DNA of 64,000 bases from an uncultured Lachnoclostridium sp. (GCA_946415315.1 CAMKRZ010000010.1:19058-83057); one strand, 5' to 3'. Shown: positions 25,911-34,700, counted from the first letter of the stretch. A program made the numbers and translations. The notes: generated by a model from the letters alone, not told the origin.

Positions 25911-26492
25911 ATGGTTATTTGCGAGACAGAGCGCTTGATCTTGCGCGATTTTACGAGAGCGGATATCGATAAGAGAATCGAGTGGGAGACCGTCGACCGC
26001 GAGTGGCTCGACTGGGACGCCCCGTGGGAGCGGGAAAATGACCTCCCGGTCGATGAGATGGTGCAGGGACTCGAGGAGTTCGCCGATATGACGGCGGCCA
26101 AGGGACCCGACGATATGCGCTTCGGTTTTCAGATTGATGTCAAGGAGACCGGCGAGTACATCGGTTGGATCAGCTGCTACTGCATCGATGACAACTATGA
26201 GTACACGGATGACGATGCGTTGTTTGCGTTTGGCATCGACATTCCGCCGCAGTCGTGCCGCGGAAAGGGCTACGGATACGAGGCGTTCAAGGCGGCAATC
26301 GAGTATCTTCAGTCAAAGGGCATGAAGGAAATCTACACACAGACGTGGTCCGGCAACACGCGAATGATCGCGCTTGCCGAGAAACTTGGGTTCCGCGAGA
26401 TCTGCAGGAAGAAGGACTATCGTGAAGTGCGCGGGAAGAAGTACGACGGACTTACGTTTGTGTACCGTGGGGACGGGGTTAGTGGTCCATAA
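25911..26492 (+). CDS. GNAT N-acetyltransferase, RimJ/RimL-like
   Basis: 193 aa from ATG 25911 after caggggga (the track starts two codons earlier at TTG). VICETERLILRDFTRADID, then FGIDIPPQSCRGKGYGYEA as acetyl-CoA loop, then RMIALAEKLGFREICRKKDY are RimJ/RimL hallmarks. The last nine codons (RGDGVSGP and stop) are written by a copy of the dispersed 23-bp repeat, so the native C-terminus has been replaced or extended by the element. Confidence 0.86.
   Translation: MVICETERLILRDFTRADIDKRIEWETVDREWLDWDAPWERENDLPVDEMVQGLEEFADMTAAKGPDDMRFGFQIDVKETGEYIGWISCYCIDDNYEYTDDDALFAFGIDIPPQSCRGKGYGYEAFKAAIEYLQSKGMKEIYTQTWSGNTRMIALAEKLGFREICRKKDYREVRGKKYDGLTFVYRGDGVSGP
26469..26491 (+). repeat. dispersed 23-bp repeat, copy 2
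   Basis: GGGGACGGGGTTAGTGGTCCATA overlaps the last codons of the GNAT gene 25911 and supplies most of its TAA stop. Confidence 0.82.
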
Positions 26493-26541
26493 TCTGGTTT
26501 TCCGGTCGCGGGAGACTGCATTCGAAAGAGAGAATAACAAT

Positions 26542-28842
26542 ATGCTTACAGCAATCAAACCGAAGAGCAGACAAATCACCGACGCGGAGCGCACGGAAGA
26601 CGGAGTAGTATTCCGTTCGGAGTTTGAAATGCTCCGCGTGCAGGTCAAAACACCGGAAATCGTGAGGATTACCGCGACTCCGTGCGAGCATTTTTCGAAG
26701 AAAGAGCGGCCGGGCACAGTCTGTGACAGAGTGAGCGACGAGTATTCAATCGGCGAAGACTGCGGCGAGTATATACTTACGACAAATGCCGTGACCGTGT
26801 ATGTGGACAAGGCTTCCGGAGCGATCCGTTTCAATGATCCCGACGGGCGTGAAATGCTGCGCGAGAACCGTCATGCGGCAAGAACGTATGAGGAGTTTGA
26901 GACGTATACGCTTGCGGGAACGGAGCAGAAGACGCGCATCATCGATACTGCGGACGGAAAGAAGGAAGTGCTCGAGCAGCCGCTTAAGATCCCTACAGGA
27001 AAGAGCTTTCATATCCGGCTTTTGCTGGAACTCGGAGACGAGGCACTTTATGGGTTCGGTCAGCATGAGCAGACGATGGGGTCTCTTCGTAACAAGACAC
27101 TGTATCTGCACCAGGCCAACCGGCAGATCGCCGTTCCCATGGTTGTTTCGACCAAGGGATACGGTATTCTTTTTGATGCGTATTGTCCCATGATCTTCCG
27201 GGAGGATGAGAGCGGGGCAGTCGTTCATCTGGAGGCGGACCGCGAGCTGGATTACTATGTCATGGTTGGCGGGATGAACCGGGTAATCCGCAATTATCGT
27301 GTGCTCACCGGCAAGGCAGTGATGCTTCCGAAGTGGGCATTCGGCTATATTCAGTCGCAGGAGCGCTATGAGACGCAGGAGGAGATCCTGCGGACGGCAG
27401 CGAAATCCCGGGAACTGGGTATCGGCATGGATTGCATCGTGCTCGACTGGATCAGCTGGGGAGAAAACCAGTGGGGTCAGAAGAGCTACGACGAGAAGCG
27501 TTTTCCGGCGCCGAAGGAGATGATCGGGACGCTGCACAACGAGCATGTTCGTTTTATGATCTCGCTTTGGCCGACCATGGCAGCGCAGACGGAGGATCAC
27601 AGAGAATTTGCCGAACAGGGGCTGTTCCTTCCGGCAAGCGACATTTACAACGTGTTTCGCAAGGAAGCGCGGGAACTATATTGGAAACAGTTGGAACGGA
27701 AGCATTTTGCGTACGGAACGGATGCATGGTGGTGTGACAGCAGCGAGCCGATCACGCCCGAGTGGAATCATGTGGAGCGGCCGGAACCGTCGCGCCTGTA
27801 CGAGGAGTATTGCTCGGAGGCGGGACTTCGGCTGCCGTATGAATACTGCAATGCGTTTCCTCTTTATCACGCGATGGGAATCTATGAGAACCAACGCGAG
27901 TGCATGAACCGGAAGAAGGCGACAGCAGCGGATTACCGGGAGAAGCGCGTGTGTAATCTGACACGGAGCGCATACACGGGGCAGCAGCGGTATGGAACGA
28001 TCATGTGGTCGGGCGACACCGCGGCGAGCTGGGAAACGCTTCGGGCACAGGTCACGGCAGGGCTTCATTTCTGCGCAAGCGGACTTCCGTACTGGACAAT
28101 GGATATCGGAGCATTTTTCGTAAAATCCGGTGTTCAGTGGTACTGGGACGGCAGATATGACAATACGGTGGAAGATAAAGCGTACTGTGAGTTGTTTGTG
28201 CGCTGGTATCAGCTGGGATGTTTTCTGCCGGTCTTCCGTGGTCACGGAACCGATTGCAGGCGGGAACTCTGGAACTTCAAGGGTGAGTTTTACGATGCGC
28301 TGATTAAGGCGAACCGCCTGAGGTATCAGCTCATTCCGTATATCTACTCCGAGGCCGGCAAAGTGTGGCTGGACGACACATCCATGATCCGCTGGCTGGC
28401 GTTTGATGATCCGGACGACCGTGAGGTGTGGAACATCACGGACCAGTATCTGTTCGGGGACTCTCTTATGATCTGCCCGGTGCTTTGGCCGATGTACTAT
28501 GACGAGGGCGGAACAAAGGTTGAGAATCCGGTATTGACGCGACAGGTGTATTTTCCGAAAGGATGCGGCTGGTATGATCTGTATACCGGCCGACGCTACC
28601 CCGGCGGAAGCCACGCAGTTGTTTCGGCGGCGCTTGATGAGATTCCGGTGTTTGTGAAGGCGGGCAGTGTCATTCCGATGTGTGAGGCAGCGATGTCCAC
28701 GGATGAACTCGGCGAGGTGACGTTCCGTGCATACGGCGATGGCGAGTGCCGGTATCGTTATTACACGGACGCTGGTGACGGCTATGGATACGAGAATGGC
28801 GAGTACACAGTGCGGGAGATTACGGAAAATAAAACCGTTTAG
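26542..28842 (+). CDS. glycoside hydrolase family 31, alpha-xylosidase type
   Basis: 766 aa from ATG 26542 after gaaagagagaataac. An N-terminal beta-sandwich (to ~260) leads into the GH31 barrel: GMDCIVLDWISWGENQWG, the nucleophile aspartate in AWWCDSSEP, the acid/base aspartate in MWSGDTAASWETL, and PYWTMDIGAFF. C-terminal beta domains follow from ~620. GH31 enzymes remove alpha-linked glucose or xylose; the W-rich substrate loop suits an alpha-xylosidase acting on xyloglucan fragments, but alpha-glucosidase cannot be excluded. No signal peptide. It is the only carbohydrate enzyme inside the GNAT-rich island. Confidence 0.87.
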   Translation: MLTAIKPKSRQITDAERTEDGVVFRSEFEMLRVQVKTPEIVRITATPCEHFSKKERPGTVCDRVSDEYSIGEDCGEYILTTNAVTVYVDKASGAIRFNDPDGREMLRENRHAARTYEEFETYTLAGTEQKTRIIDTADGKKEVLEQPLKIPTGKSFHIRLLLELGDEALYGFGQHEQTMGSLRNKTLYLHQANRQIAVPMVVSTKGYGILFDAYCPMIFREDESGAVVHLEADRELDYYVMVGGMNRVIRNYRVLTGKAVMLPKWAFGYIQSQERYETQEEILRTAAKSRELGIGMDCIVLDWISWGENQWGQKSYDEKRFPAPKEMIGTLHNEHVRFMISLWPTMAAQTEDHREFAEQGLFLPASDIYNVFRKEARELYWKQLERKHFAYGTDAWWCDSSEPITPEWNHVERPEPSRLYEEYCSEAGLRLPYEYCNAFPLYHAMGIYENQRECMNRKKATAADYREKRVCNLTRSAYTGQQRYGTIMWSGDTAASWETLRAQVTAGLHFCASGLPYWTMDIGAFFVKSGVQWYWDGRYDNTVEDKAYCELFVRWYQLGCFLPVFRGHGTDCRRELWNFKGEFYDALIKANRLRYQLIPYIYSEAGKVWLDDTSMIRWLAFDDPDDREVWNITDQYLFGDSLMICPVLWPMYYDEGGTKVENPVLTRQVYFPKGCGWYDLYTGRRYPGGSHAVVSAALDEIPVFVKAGSVIPMCEAAMSTDELGEVTFRAYGDGECRYRYYTDAGDGYGYENGEYTVREITENKTV

Positions 28843-28900
28843 GTTGGGATTGCGGAAAATAAGCGTTCAGGACGGAGATTACGGAAATAAAACCTTTCCG
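28816..28900 (+). repeat. three imperfect direct repeats at 3' end of GH31 gene
   Basis: The motif GATTACGGAAAATAAAACC at the gene's 3' end recurs as ggattgcggaaaataagcg and gagattacggaaataaaacc within 85 bp. The first copy is coding; the others are beyond the stop. It looks like local duplication of the gene terminus. Confidence 0.6.
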
Positions 28901-28937
28901 GCTAAGAGTAAATGGAAAAGAATTGAGGAAACAAACA

Positions 28938-29450
28938 ATGGATAAGGGTAAAATAATTTTTTTGAACGGAGTGACGAGCTCCGGCAAAACTTCGATCGTT
29001 GAGGCGCTTCAGGAGCGCAGAGATCAATTTTTCTATGTTGTTGCGAACGATCTGTTCGCGGAGATGGTCGGTGAGCAATACTTAGAGGAGAACTACTGGA
29101 AGTATCTCGCGGACGTGATCATCATGATGTATCACACGGCGAAGCTGTACTCCGATCTCGGGAAAAATGTGCTGATCGACGGCATCCTGGTTGAGCGTGA
29201 CGAGATCAAACCGCACTATGAGAAACTCATGGAGATCATGAAGGACAGCCCGCTTAGCATCGTGGAGGTGTACTGTCCGCTTGATGTGTGCAGACAGCGA
29301 AACATCGAGCGCGGCGACCGCTTTGAGAGCCAGTCGGACGAGCAGGCGGAGCTGATGAGCAAGGACATCAAGTACACGATGCGCGTCGATACGAGCGTGA
29401 ACTCCCCCGCGGAGTGCGCAGAGCAGATTGTGAAGGCGCTGTTTGAGTAA
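28938..29450 (+). CDS. chloramphenicol phosphotransferase-like P-loop kinase
   Basis: 170 aa from ATG 28938 after ttgaggaaac. IIFLNGVTSSGKTSIVEAL is a Walker A strand of the type seen in chloramphenicol 3-O-phosphotransferase (CPT), and VLIDGILVERDEI with VEVYCPLDVCRQRNIERGDR matches the CPT layout and its arginine-rich lid. CPT is a self-resistance enzyme in Streptomyces; relatives elsewhere have unknown substrates. Confidence 0.75.
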   Translation: MDKGKIIFLNGVTSSGKTSIVEALQERRDQFFYVVANDLFAEMVGEQYLEENYWKYLADVIIMMYHTAKLYSDLGKNVLIDGILVERDEIKPHYEKLMEIMKDSPLSIVEVYCPLDVCRQRNIERGDRFESQSDEQAELMSKDIKYTMRVDTSVNSPAECAEQIVKALFE

Positions 29451-29475
29451 ACGGCAGCGGTGCTGCCTGCAAAGA

Positions 29476-29504
29476 CGGAAGCGCGGAACAGATCCGCGTT
29501 TCCG
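29476..29504 (+). repeat. 12-bp hairpin between genes
   Basis: CGGAAGCGCGGA (29476-29487) pairs with TCCGCGTTTCCG (29493-29504), one G-U wobble, around an ACAGA loop. No T run follows. It lies in the 87-bp gap before the isochorismatase gene; role unknown. Confidence 0.5.
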
Positions 29505-29537
29505 CCTGACGGAAATCCGGACAGGAGGAATTGAACT

Positions 29538-30056
29538 ATGGTATTATTGGCAATCGATCTTCAGAAAGGTCTGGTTGTAGAAGATTTGTATAACTTTGAA
29601 GGGTTTGTTGCGAACATGAAGAAGCTTCTCGCGGAGGCGAGAGCACGCGGCGTGGAGGTCATCTATGTGCGGCACGACGCAGGCGAGGGAAGCGGCATGA
29701 GCGAGGGCGACGAGGATTTTGAATTTTACGAAGAACTTGCGCCTCTGCTCGGCGAGAAGATGTTCGTGAAGACCGTTAACAGCTGTTTCAGCAACAAGGA
29801 GCTTTGCAAATATCTCGAGGAGAAGGGCGAGGAGACGATGATCATCGCCGGACTTCAGACCAACTACTGCATCGACGCGTCGATCAAGTCCGCGTTTGAC
29901 CGCGACTACGGCGTGATCGTGCCCGAGGGCTGCAATTCCACATTTGACAACGACTACATGACCGGCGAAACCACATACCGTTACTACAACGAGGACATAT
30001 GGGAAGCTTTCGCGTACTTAGTCAGCATTGAAGAAGCATTTGAGGTAGAAGAATGA
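29538..30056 (+). CDS. isochorismatase-family cysteine hydrolase
   Basis: 172 aa. LLAIDLQKGLV has the catalytic aspartate, and IIAGLQTNYCIDASIKSAFD has the nucleophilic cysteine after the usual cis-peptide turn. Family members hydrolyse amides or vinyl ethers such as nicotinamide or isochorismate. SD caggaggaattgaact is strong. Its stop overlaps the next gene's ATG by four bases (ATGA), so the hydrolase and the acetyltransferase are coupled. Confidence 0.88.
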   Translation: MVLLAIDLQKGLVVEDLYNFEGFVANMKKLLAEARARGVEVIYVRHDAGEGSGMSEGDEDFEFYEELAPLLGEKMFVKTVNSCFSNKELCKYLEEKGEETMIIAGLQTNYCIDASIKSAFDRDYGVIVPEGCNSTFDNDYMTGETTYRYYNEDIWEAFAYLVSIEEAFEVEE

Positions 30057-30643
30057 AAAGAGAACACAACATTGTAGCATTGCCGAAGGAGGATTGGAAG
30101 GGAGTTCCGATTCCGCTTCGGTACACCACAGAGGAGTATTTCGACGTGGAGATCACGGAGACTCCGGACGCTTACGAGGCGAAGCTGGTCAAGAAGAAGT
30201 TTGAGACGCCGGTGACGCACACGCCGGAGGAGTATGATTTTCCGGATGGGCTGTATCAGGACCACTGGGAGAAGGCTGAGGCGTACGGCATGTACTCCGA
30301 GGAGAACGGCGAGCGGAAGCTCTTGGCGTGCATCGAGGTATGCCCCGAGGAATGGAGCAACCGTCTGATGGTGACGGAACTGTGGGTGGACGATTCCCTG
30401 CACCGCCAGGGCGTCGGCACGGCTCTGATGAACAAGGCGAAGGAGATCGCAAAAGCGCAGGGGCGTCGGGCGGTCATTCTGGAGACGCAAAACTGCAACG
30501 TGAGAGCGATCGCGTTCTACAAGAGCCAGGGCTTTCAGCTGCTTGGCTTCGATACCTGCTGCTACACAAACCGTGACATCGAACGACATGAAGTGCGGAT
30601 CAACCTTGTGTACTTCATGGACAACCGTGCGGGCCGATTTTAA
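30053..30643 (+). CDS. GNAT, streptothricin-acetyltransferase-like
   Basis: 196 aa. The acetyl-CoA loop and end, VTELWVDDSLHRQGVGTALM and AVILETQNCNVRAIAFYKSQ followed by GFQLLGFDTCCYTN, closely follow the pattern of streptothricin acetyltransferases (Sat), which acetylate the beta-lysine of nourseothricin. The N-terminal EYFDVEITETPDAYEAKLV also fits. Resistance is inferred from the family, not shown. Confidence 0.78.
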   Translation: MKREHNIVALPKEDWKGVPIPLRYTTEEYFDVEITETPDAYEAKLVKKKFETPVTHTPEEYDFPDGLYQDHWEKAEAYGMYSEENGERKLLACIEVCPEEWSNRLMVTELWVDDSLHRQGVGTALMNKAKEIAKAQGRRAVILETQNCNVRAIAFYKSQGFQLLGFDTCCYTNRDIERHEVRINLVYFMDNRAGRF

Positions 30644-30666
30644 GGGCTCCGCAGAACGGAGGCAGT

Positions 30667-31581
30667 ATGATCACGACAAAACAATTTCAGATATTGACCG
30701 ACATCGACCTAGTGTGGAAGTTGATGACACAGGTTTATGATCACGAAGAGAGCAACGGACCTGCGGCACCGTTTTTCGAGTATGCGATCACGTCGCCGTG
30801 GCACGACCGCGATTACGACCGTCTGGACCGGTTCTGGATGGACGGGGATGTGCCGGTTGCATTTGTCTTCTACGAGACGTCTGCGGACGAGCTCTATTTC
30901 GTGCTGCGGCCCGGTTACGAGGCACTTGCGGACGAAATGATCGAGTACGCGGACACGGCGTTTCCGAAGTTTGAGGAGCCGACGGAGTTCGTGCTCGGAA
31001 GCCGCCAGACGGTGTTGATCGAGGCAGCGAAGCGGCGCGGGTATCAGCTTGCGTACGAGAGTTCAGATCTGTATTTTGATTTCCGGACCGGAACGCTTGA
31101 TTATCCGCTCCCGGAGGGGTATCATTTTACGAACCCGAAGGACAACGACCCTCTCAAGGTCGCCAAATGTCTGTGGGACGGCTTTAACAAGGCGGAACAC
31201 GGCGAGTTCAAGGACTGGGAGACGCCGGTGAAGAACGGCGGGATCAGCCCGCACGAGCTTTACCAGAACGTGCTCGGCGCCACGATCGCGCCCGCACCGC
31301 ATGCAACTTACGACTATACCACCGTTATTGCGGATGAGAACGACAATTACGTCTGCTTCTCCGGGATGTGGTGGGTGCCGGAAAATAAACTTGCCTACAT
31401 GGAGCCTCTCTGCACGGTTCCCGAGCATCAGCACAAGGGACTCGCGGCGGCTGCGCTTGCGCACCACGAGCAGGTTCTTCGGCCGCTCGGTGCAGAGGTG
31501 ATCACCGGAGGCGGCAACGACTTCTACCGGAAGATCGGATACAAGGGCGTCCATGTGACAGGGCACTATCGGAAGCAATGA
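30667..31581 (+). CDS. two-domain GNAT acetyltransferase
   Basis: 304 aa. An N-terminal degenerate GNAT-like half (residues 1-145, AKRRGYQLAYESSDLYFDF) precedes a complete C-terminal GNAT (150-304) with YMEPLCTVPEHQHKGLAAAA as its acetyl-CoA loop and FYRKIGYKGVHV at the end. The architecture resembles mycothiol-synthase-style or Eis-like double GNATs. Substrate unknown. Confidence 0.83.
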   Translation: MITTKQFQILTDIDLVWKLMTQVYDHEESNGPAAPFFEYAITSPWHDRDYDRLDRFWMDGDVPVAFVFYETSADELYFVLRPGYEALADEMIEYADTAFPKFEEPTEFVLGSRQTVLIEAAKRRGYQLAYESSDLYFDFRTGTLDYPLPEGYHFTNPKDNDPLKVAKCLWDGFNKAEHGEFKDWETPVKNGGISPHELYQNVLGATIAPAPHATYDYTTVIADENDNYVCFSGMWWVPENKLAYMEPLCTVPEHQHKGLAAAALAHHEQVLRPLGAEVITGGGNDFYRKIGYKGVHVTGHYRKQ

Positions 31582-31597
31582 ACATTGGTGAGCCCGT

Positions 31598-31620
31598 GGG
31601 ACGGGGTTAGTGGTCCATTA
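31598..31620 (+). repeat. dispersed 23-bp repeat, copy 3
   Basis: GGGACGGGGTTAGTGGTCCATTA, consensus copy, 16 bp after the stop of gene 30667 and 31 bp before the methyltransferase start. Its spacing after the stop matches copy 1. Confidence 0.82.
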
Positions 31621-31651
31621 CCGGGCATCATCAAAAGAAATGAGGAGCGAT

Positions 31652-32437
31652 ATGGATTACCTGAAAGAAAACAGTAAAATATGGGATGACCGGTCTGCCA
31701 ACGCGGACCGGTGGTCCGTCCCGGTCTCGAGCGAGGAAGTGGCGCTTGCGAGACAGGGCGAATGGAGCATTTTGCTGACGCCAACGAAGCCGGTCCCGCG
31801 CGACTGGTTTCCGCAGGAGTTGGCCGGAAAGCAGGTTTTGTGCCTCGCGAGCGGAGGCGGCCAGCAGGGCCCGATCCTCGCCGCAACGGGTGCAAACGTG
31901 ACAGTGTTCGACAACAGTAGAACGCAGTTAGATAAGGACTTGTACGTTGCAAACAGGGACGGACTGACAATCGCTACGGCGCAGGGAAACATGCAGGATC
32001 TGTCCGAATTTGCCGACGAGAGTTTTGACCTTGTGATCAATCCGTGGTCGAACAGTTACATCGACAACGTGCTTCCGGTGTGGAAGGAGTGCGCTCGTGT
32101 TCTCAAAAAAGGCGGCATTCTCATCGCCGGCTTCAGCAACGGGGTCGAGAGTATCTTCGACCCGGTGAAGATTGAGCAGGGCGTGCTCAGCGTGGAGTAC
32201 AAGCTTCCGTATGCGGACGTCGATCATCTGGACGATCCGGGGATCAAGCGCATTGCGGAGGCCGAAGGCTACATCTGGGGGCACACGCTCACGGACCAGA
32301 TCGGCGGACAGATCGACGCGGGTTTTGCGATCGTCGGGTTCTATGAGGACCGCGGCGGTACCCCACTTGACAACTTTATGAGCGGCTCGATTGCGACGAA
32401 AGCGGTGAAGCTTGGGGGACCTGAGGGACGGGGTTAG
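31652..32437 (+). CDS. class I SAM-dependent methyltransferase
   Basis: 261 aa from ATG 31652 after aaatgaggagcg; the track start lies inside the repeat. Motif I is VLCLASGGGQQGPILAATG, motif II TVFDNS, and DLVINPWSNSYIDNV is the motif IV region, then VLKKGGILIAGFSN. Small-molecule methyltransferase of the UbiE-like branch; substrate unknown. The final codons (PEGRG and stop) come from dispersed-repeat copy 4. Confidence 0.85.
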   Translation: MDYLKENSKIWDDRSANADRWSVPVSSEEVALARQGEWSILLTPTKPVPRDWFPQELAGKQVLCLASGGGQQGPILAATGANVTVFDNSRTQLDKDLYVANRDGLTIATAQGNMQDLSEFADESFDLVINPWSNSYIDNVLPVWKECARVLKKGGILIAGFSNGVESIFDPVKIEQGVLSVEYKLPYADVDHLDDPGIKRIAEAEGYIWGHTLTDQIGGQIDAGFAIVGFYEDRGGTPLDNFMSGSIATKAVKLGGPEGRG

Positions 32438-32447
32438 TGGTTCATTA
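32425..32447 (+). repeat. dispersed 23-bp repeat, copy 4
   Basis: GGGACGGGGTTAGTGGTTCATTA, one change from consensus (T for C). It overlaps the methyltransferase 3' end and supplies its TAG stop. Confidence 0.82.
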
Positions 32448-32471
32448 TCAGTATGAAAGAGGATTACGGAT

Positions 32472-33533
32472 ATGAATAAAGACTGGTCGGAAAAGAATAA
32501 AAAGATGCAGGCGCTCATCGGCAGGGAAGCGACGTTCGCCGAGGGAATCGAAGTGCTGATTGACTTGCGAAACGATCTGTTTGGGCAGATATCGTATATT
32601 GCAAATTCGTATCCGGAGGAAGCCTTTTACCGGATGCCGTTTGCGGGAGCTGAAGGATACCACAGTAAGACACTTGCGTATTCCATGTGGCACATCTTCC
32701 GAATCGAGGATATCGTGGCGCATACGCTGATCTGCGGTGACGAGCAGGTCCTTCTCACCGGCAAATGGCAAGGGAAAACAGGCAGTCCCATCATCACTAC
32801 AGGCAATGAGCTGAAGGGCGGAGAGATTGCGGAATTCTCAAAGAAACTCAGTGTCAAAGCCTTGTTTGAGTATTGCAAAGCGGTGATGGATTCCACCAAC
32901 GAGTTTCTGAGAAAGCTTACTTACAAGGATTTGAAACGGAAATTTTCCGACGAGGATAAGAAACGGGTGATCGACAGCCGGTGCGTGAGCACGGACGAGG
33001 ATGCCTTCTGGCTTATCGATTACTGGTGCGGCAAGGATGTCCGGGGACTTTTGAAAATGCCTTTTTCCAGGCATTGGATCATGCATATCGAGGCAATATG
33101 CCGCATCACCGATAAACTGTGTCAGAACGCAAGAAAGGGCGTTGACCCCATCGCCCGCTGCGGCCTGTCCTGCAACCATTGCTTCCTGAGAAAATGGTGC
33201 GGAGGGTGCAGAACGGCTTACAACACCTGTTCCGACGCATGCCGTTATCCCGGAAAGGTATGCCCCAACACTGCCTGCTGCATGGAAAAGGGCATCGACG
33301 GCTGCTACGATTGCGATGCGCTTGCGACTTGCCGGAAAGGCTTCTACGAATACGATGACGTGAACGCCATCAAGGCGATGGCGATGTTCATCAATAAGTA
33401 CGGGAAAGAGGAACTTTTGAAAACCATGGATCAGCTTCACAGAGAGCATGATTTCGAAAAAATTCAGGAGGTTCTCGGGAACGACATCAAAGAAGGACTC
33501 AGGATACTGGAGGAAACTCACCACGAAGGGTGA
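32472..33533 (+). CDS. DinB-like/DUF3795 fusion protein
   Basis: 353 aa. Residues ~20-220 are a DinB/YfiT-like four-helix bundle: MWHIFRIEDIVAHTL and FSRHWIMHIEAICRI each offer a histidine for a metal site. Residues ~225-310 are a cysteine-rich DUF3795 domain (IARCGLSCNHCFLRKWCGGC, then CSDACRYPGKVC, then GCYDCD) that probably binds zinc or a cluster. DinB proteins include bacillithiol/mycothiol-dependent transferases. The pairing suggests a thiol- or metal-dependent enzyme; function unproven. Confidence 0.78.
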   Translation: MNKDWSEKNKKMQALIGREATFAEGIEVLIDLRNDLFGQISYIANSYPEEAFYRMPFAGAEGYHSKTLAYSMWHIFRIEDIVAHTLICGDEQVLLTGKWQGKTGSPIITTGNELKGGEIAEFSKKLSVKALFEYCKAVMDSTNEFLRKLTYKDLKRKFSDEDKKRVIDSRCVSTDEDAFWLIDYWCGKDVRGLLKMPFSRHWIMHIEAICRITDKLCQNARKGVDPIARCGLSCNHCFLRKWCGGCRTAYNTCSDACRYPGKVCPNTACCMEKGIDGCYDCDALATCRKGFYEYDDVNAIKAMAMFINKYGKEELLKTMDQLHREHDFEKIQEVLGNDIKEGLRILEETHHEG

Positions 33534-33593
33534 GCGCAGTGACCATACGAAGTGCCTGCCGGAAAACTCGCGTGAAATGGGAGTCTTGGAATA

Positions 33594-34208
33594 ATGATCG
33601 TAAAGGAAGAAATCAACGGAATCGAGATCGTCTGCGAGACCGGGGAGTATTATTTTTCACCGAAAAATGTGGACCGCGGTACGCGATTGATGCTTGAGAC
33701 CGTGCCCGTCCGCGAGGGCGACAAGGTGCTCGACCTCGGCTGCGGCTACGGCGTTGTCGGGATTTATGCGGCGAAGCTGCTCGGAGGAGACCATGTCGTG
33801 ATGTGCGATATCCTCGAGGACGCGGTGGCGCTCTCGACGGAGAATCTCGCGCGAAATGGGATCGAGGGCGCGAAGGTGCTGCAGAGCGACGGCCTGAAGG
33901 GCGTGGAAGAGCGGGATTTTACGCTGATCTATTCGAATCCGCCTTACCATACAGACTTTTCGGTGGCGAAAGAGTTCATTGAGGACGGCTTTCGGAAGCT
34001 TGCGGTTGGCGGGCGGATGGTCATGGTGACCAAGCGGCTTGACTGGTACCGGAACAAACTGAAGACCGTGTTCGGCGGCGTGAAGGTGTTCGAGGCGGAG
34101 GATTATTTCATCTTCCTCAGCGAGAAGCGCGCGGCGCGCGTGGAGAAGCCGAAGAAGAACACGCAGACGATGTCGAAGAAGCTGCAGCGCAAGTACGGAA
34201 AGAAGTAA
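33594..34208 (+). CDS. RsmC/TrmN-like methyltransferase
   Basis: 204 aa. VLDLGCGYGVVGIYAAK is motif I, and LIYSNPPYHTDFSVAKEFIE carries the NPPY motif of N6-adenine or N2-guanine methyltransferases. It matches the MTS domain of RsmC (16S rRNA G1207) but lacks RsmC's degenerate N-terminal half, as is common in Bacillota. The lysine-rich tail (TMSKKLQRKYGKK) is consistent with RNA binding. The target nucleotide is not certain. Confidence 0.83.
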   Translation: MIVKEEINGIEIVCETGEYYFSPKNVDRGTRLMLETVPVREGDKVLDLGCGYGVVGIYAAKLLGGDHVVMCDILEDAVALSTENLARNGIEGAKVLQSDGLKGVEERDFTLIYSNPPYHTDFSVAKEFIEDGFRKLAVGGRMVMVTKRLDWYRNKLKTVFGGVKVFEAEDYFIFLSEKRAARVEKPKKNTQTMSKKLQRKYGKK

Positions 34209-34217
34209 GGAGCGAAG

Positions 34218-34700
34218 ATGATCATTCATCCGATTTCGCCTGTGTTTGACAGGGATTCCCGAGTGTTGATCCTCGGCAGCTTTCCGTCGGTCAAGTCGCG
34301 GGAGGCGGGATTTTTCTACGGGCATTCGCAGAACCGTTTCTGGAAGGTGACGGCGGCGGTGTTCGGCGAGGACGTGCCGCGGACAATCGAAGAAAAACGG
34401 GCGTTTTTGCTGAGAAATCACATCGCGGTCTGGGACGTGATCCACTCGTGCGAGATCGAGGGTTCCTCGGACGCGAGCATACGGGACGTTGTGGCGAATG
34501 ACCTTCGGGTGATCCTGGACGCAGCGACGATTGAAGCGATTTACGTAAACGGTAAAACCGCACTCAAATATTACGAAAAATACATACAACCGACAATCCA
34601 TCGGCCGGCGACCTGCCTTCCGTCCACAAGCCCCGCAAATGCGGCGTGGAGCACGGAGCGGCTTGTCGCGGAATGGAAGCGGGTTCGAATCGATCGGTGA
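34218..34700 (+). CDS. uracil-DNA-glycosylase superfamily, deoxyinosine glycosylase type
   Basis: 160 aa. RVLILGSFPSVKSREAGFFY then GHSQNRFWK matches the HDG group (family 6) of the uracil-DNA glycosylase superfamily, which excises hypoxanthine from deaminated DNA. IAVWDVIHSCEIEGSSDASI and the late CLPSTSPANA segment fit. It starts 9 bp after the methyltransferase stop, after aaggagcgaag. Confidence 0.86.
   Translation: MIIHPISPVFDRDSRVLILGSFPSVKSREAGFFYGHSQNRFWKVTAAVFGEDVPRTIEEKRAFLLRNHIAVWDVIHSCEIEGSSDASIRDVVANDLRVILDAATIEAIYVNGKTALKYYEKYIQPTIHRPATCLPSTSPANAAWSTERLVAEWKRVRIDR

Noticed and set aside
29476-29504. 12-bp hairpin as intrinsic terminator
   Set aside because: Strong stem but no T run follows; kept only as an inverted repeat.
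31716-31735. Possible reverse-orientation copy of the 23-bp repeat near GTCCGTCCCGG
   Set aside because: Only a short GC-rich match; the TTAGTGGTCCATTA part is absent.
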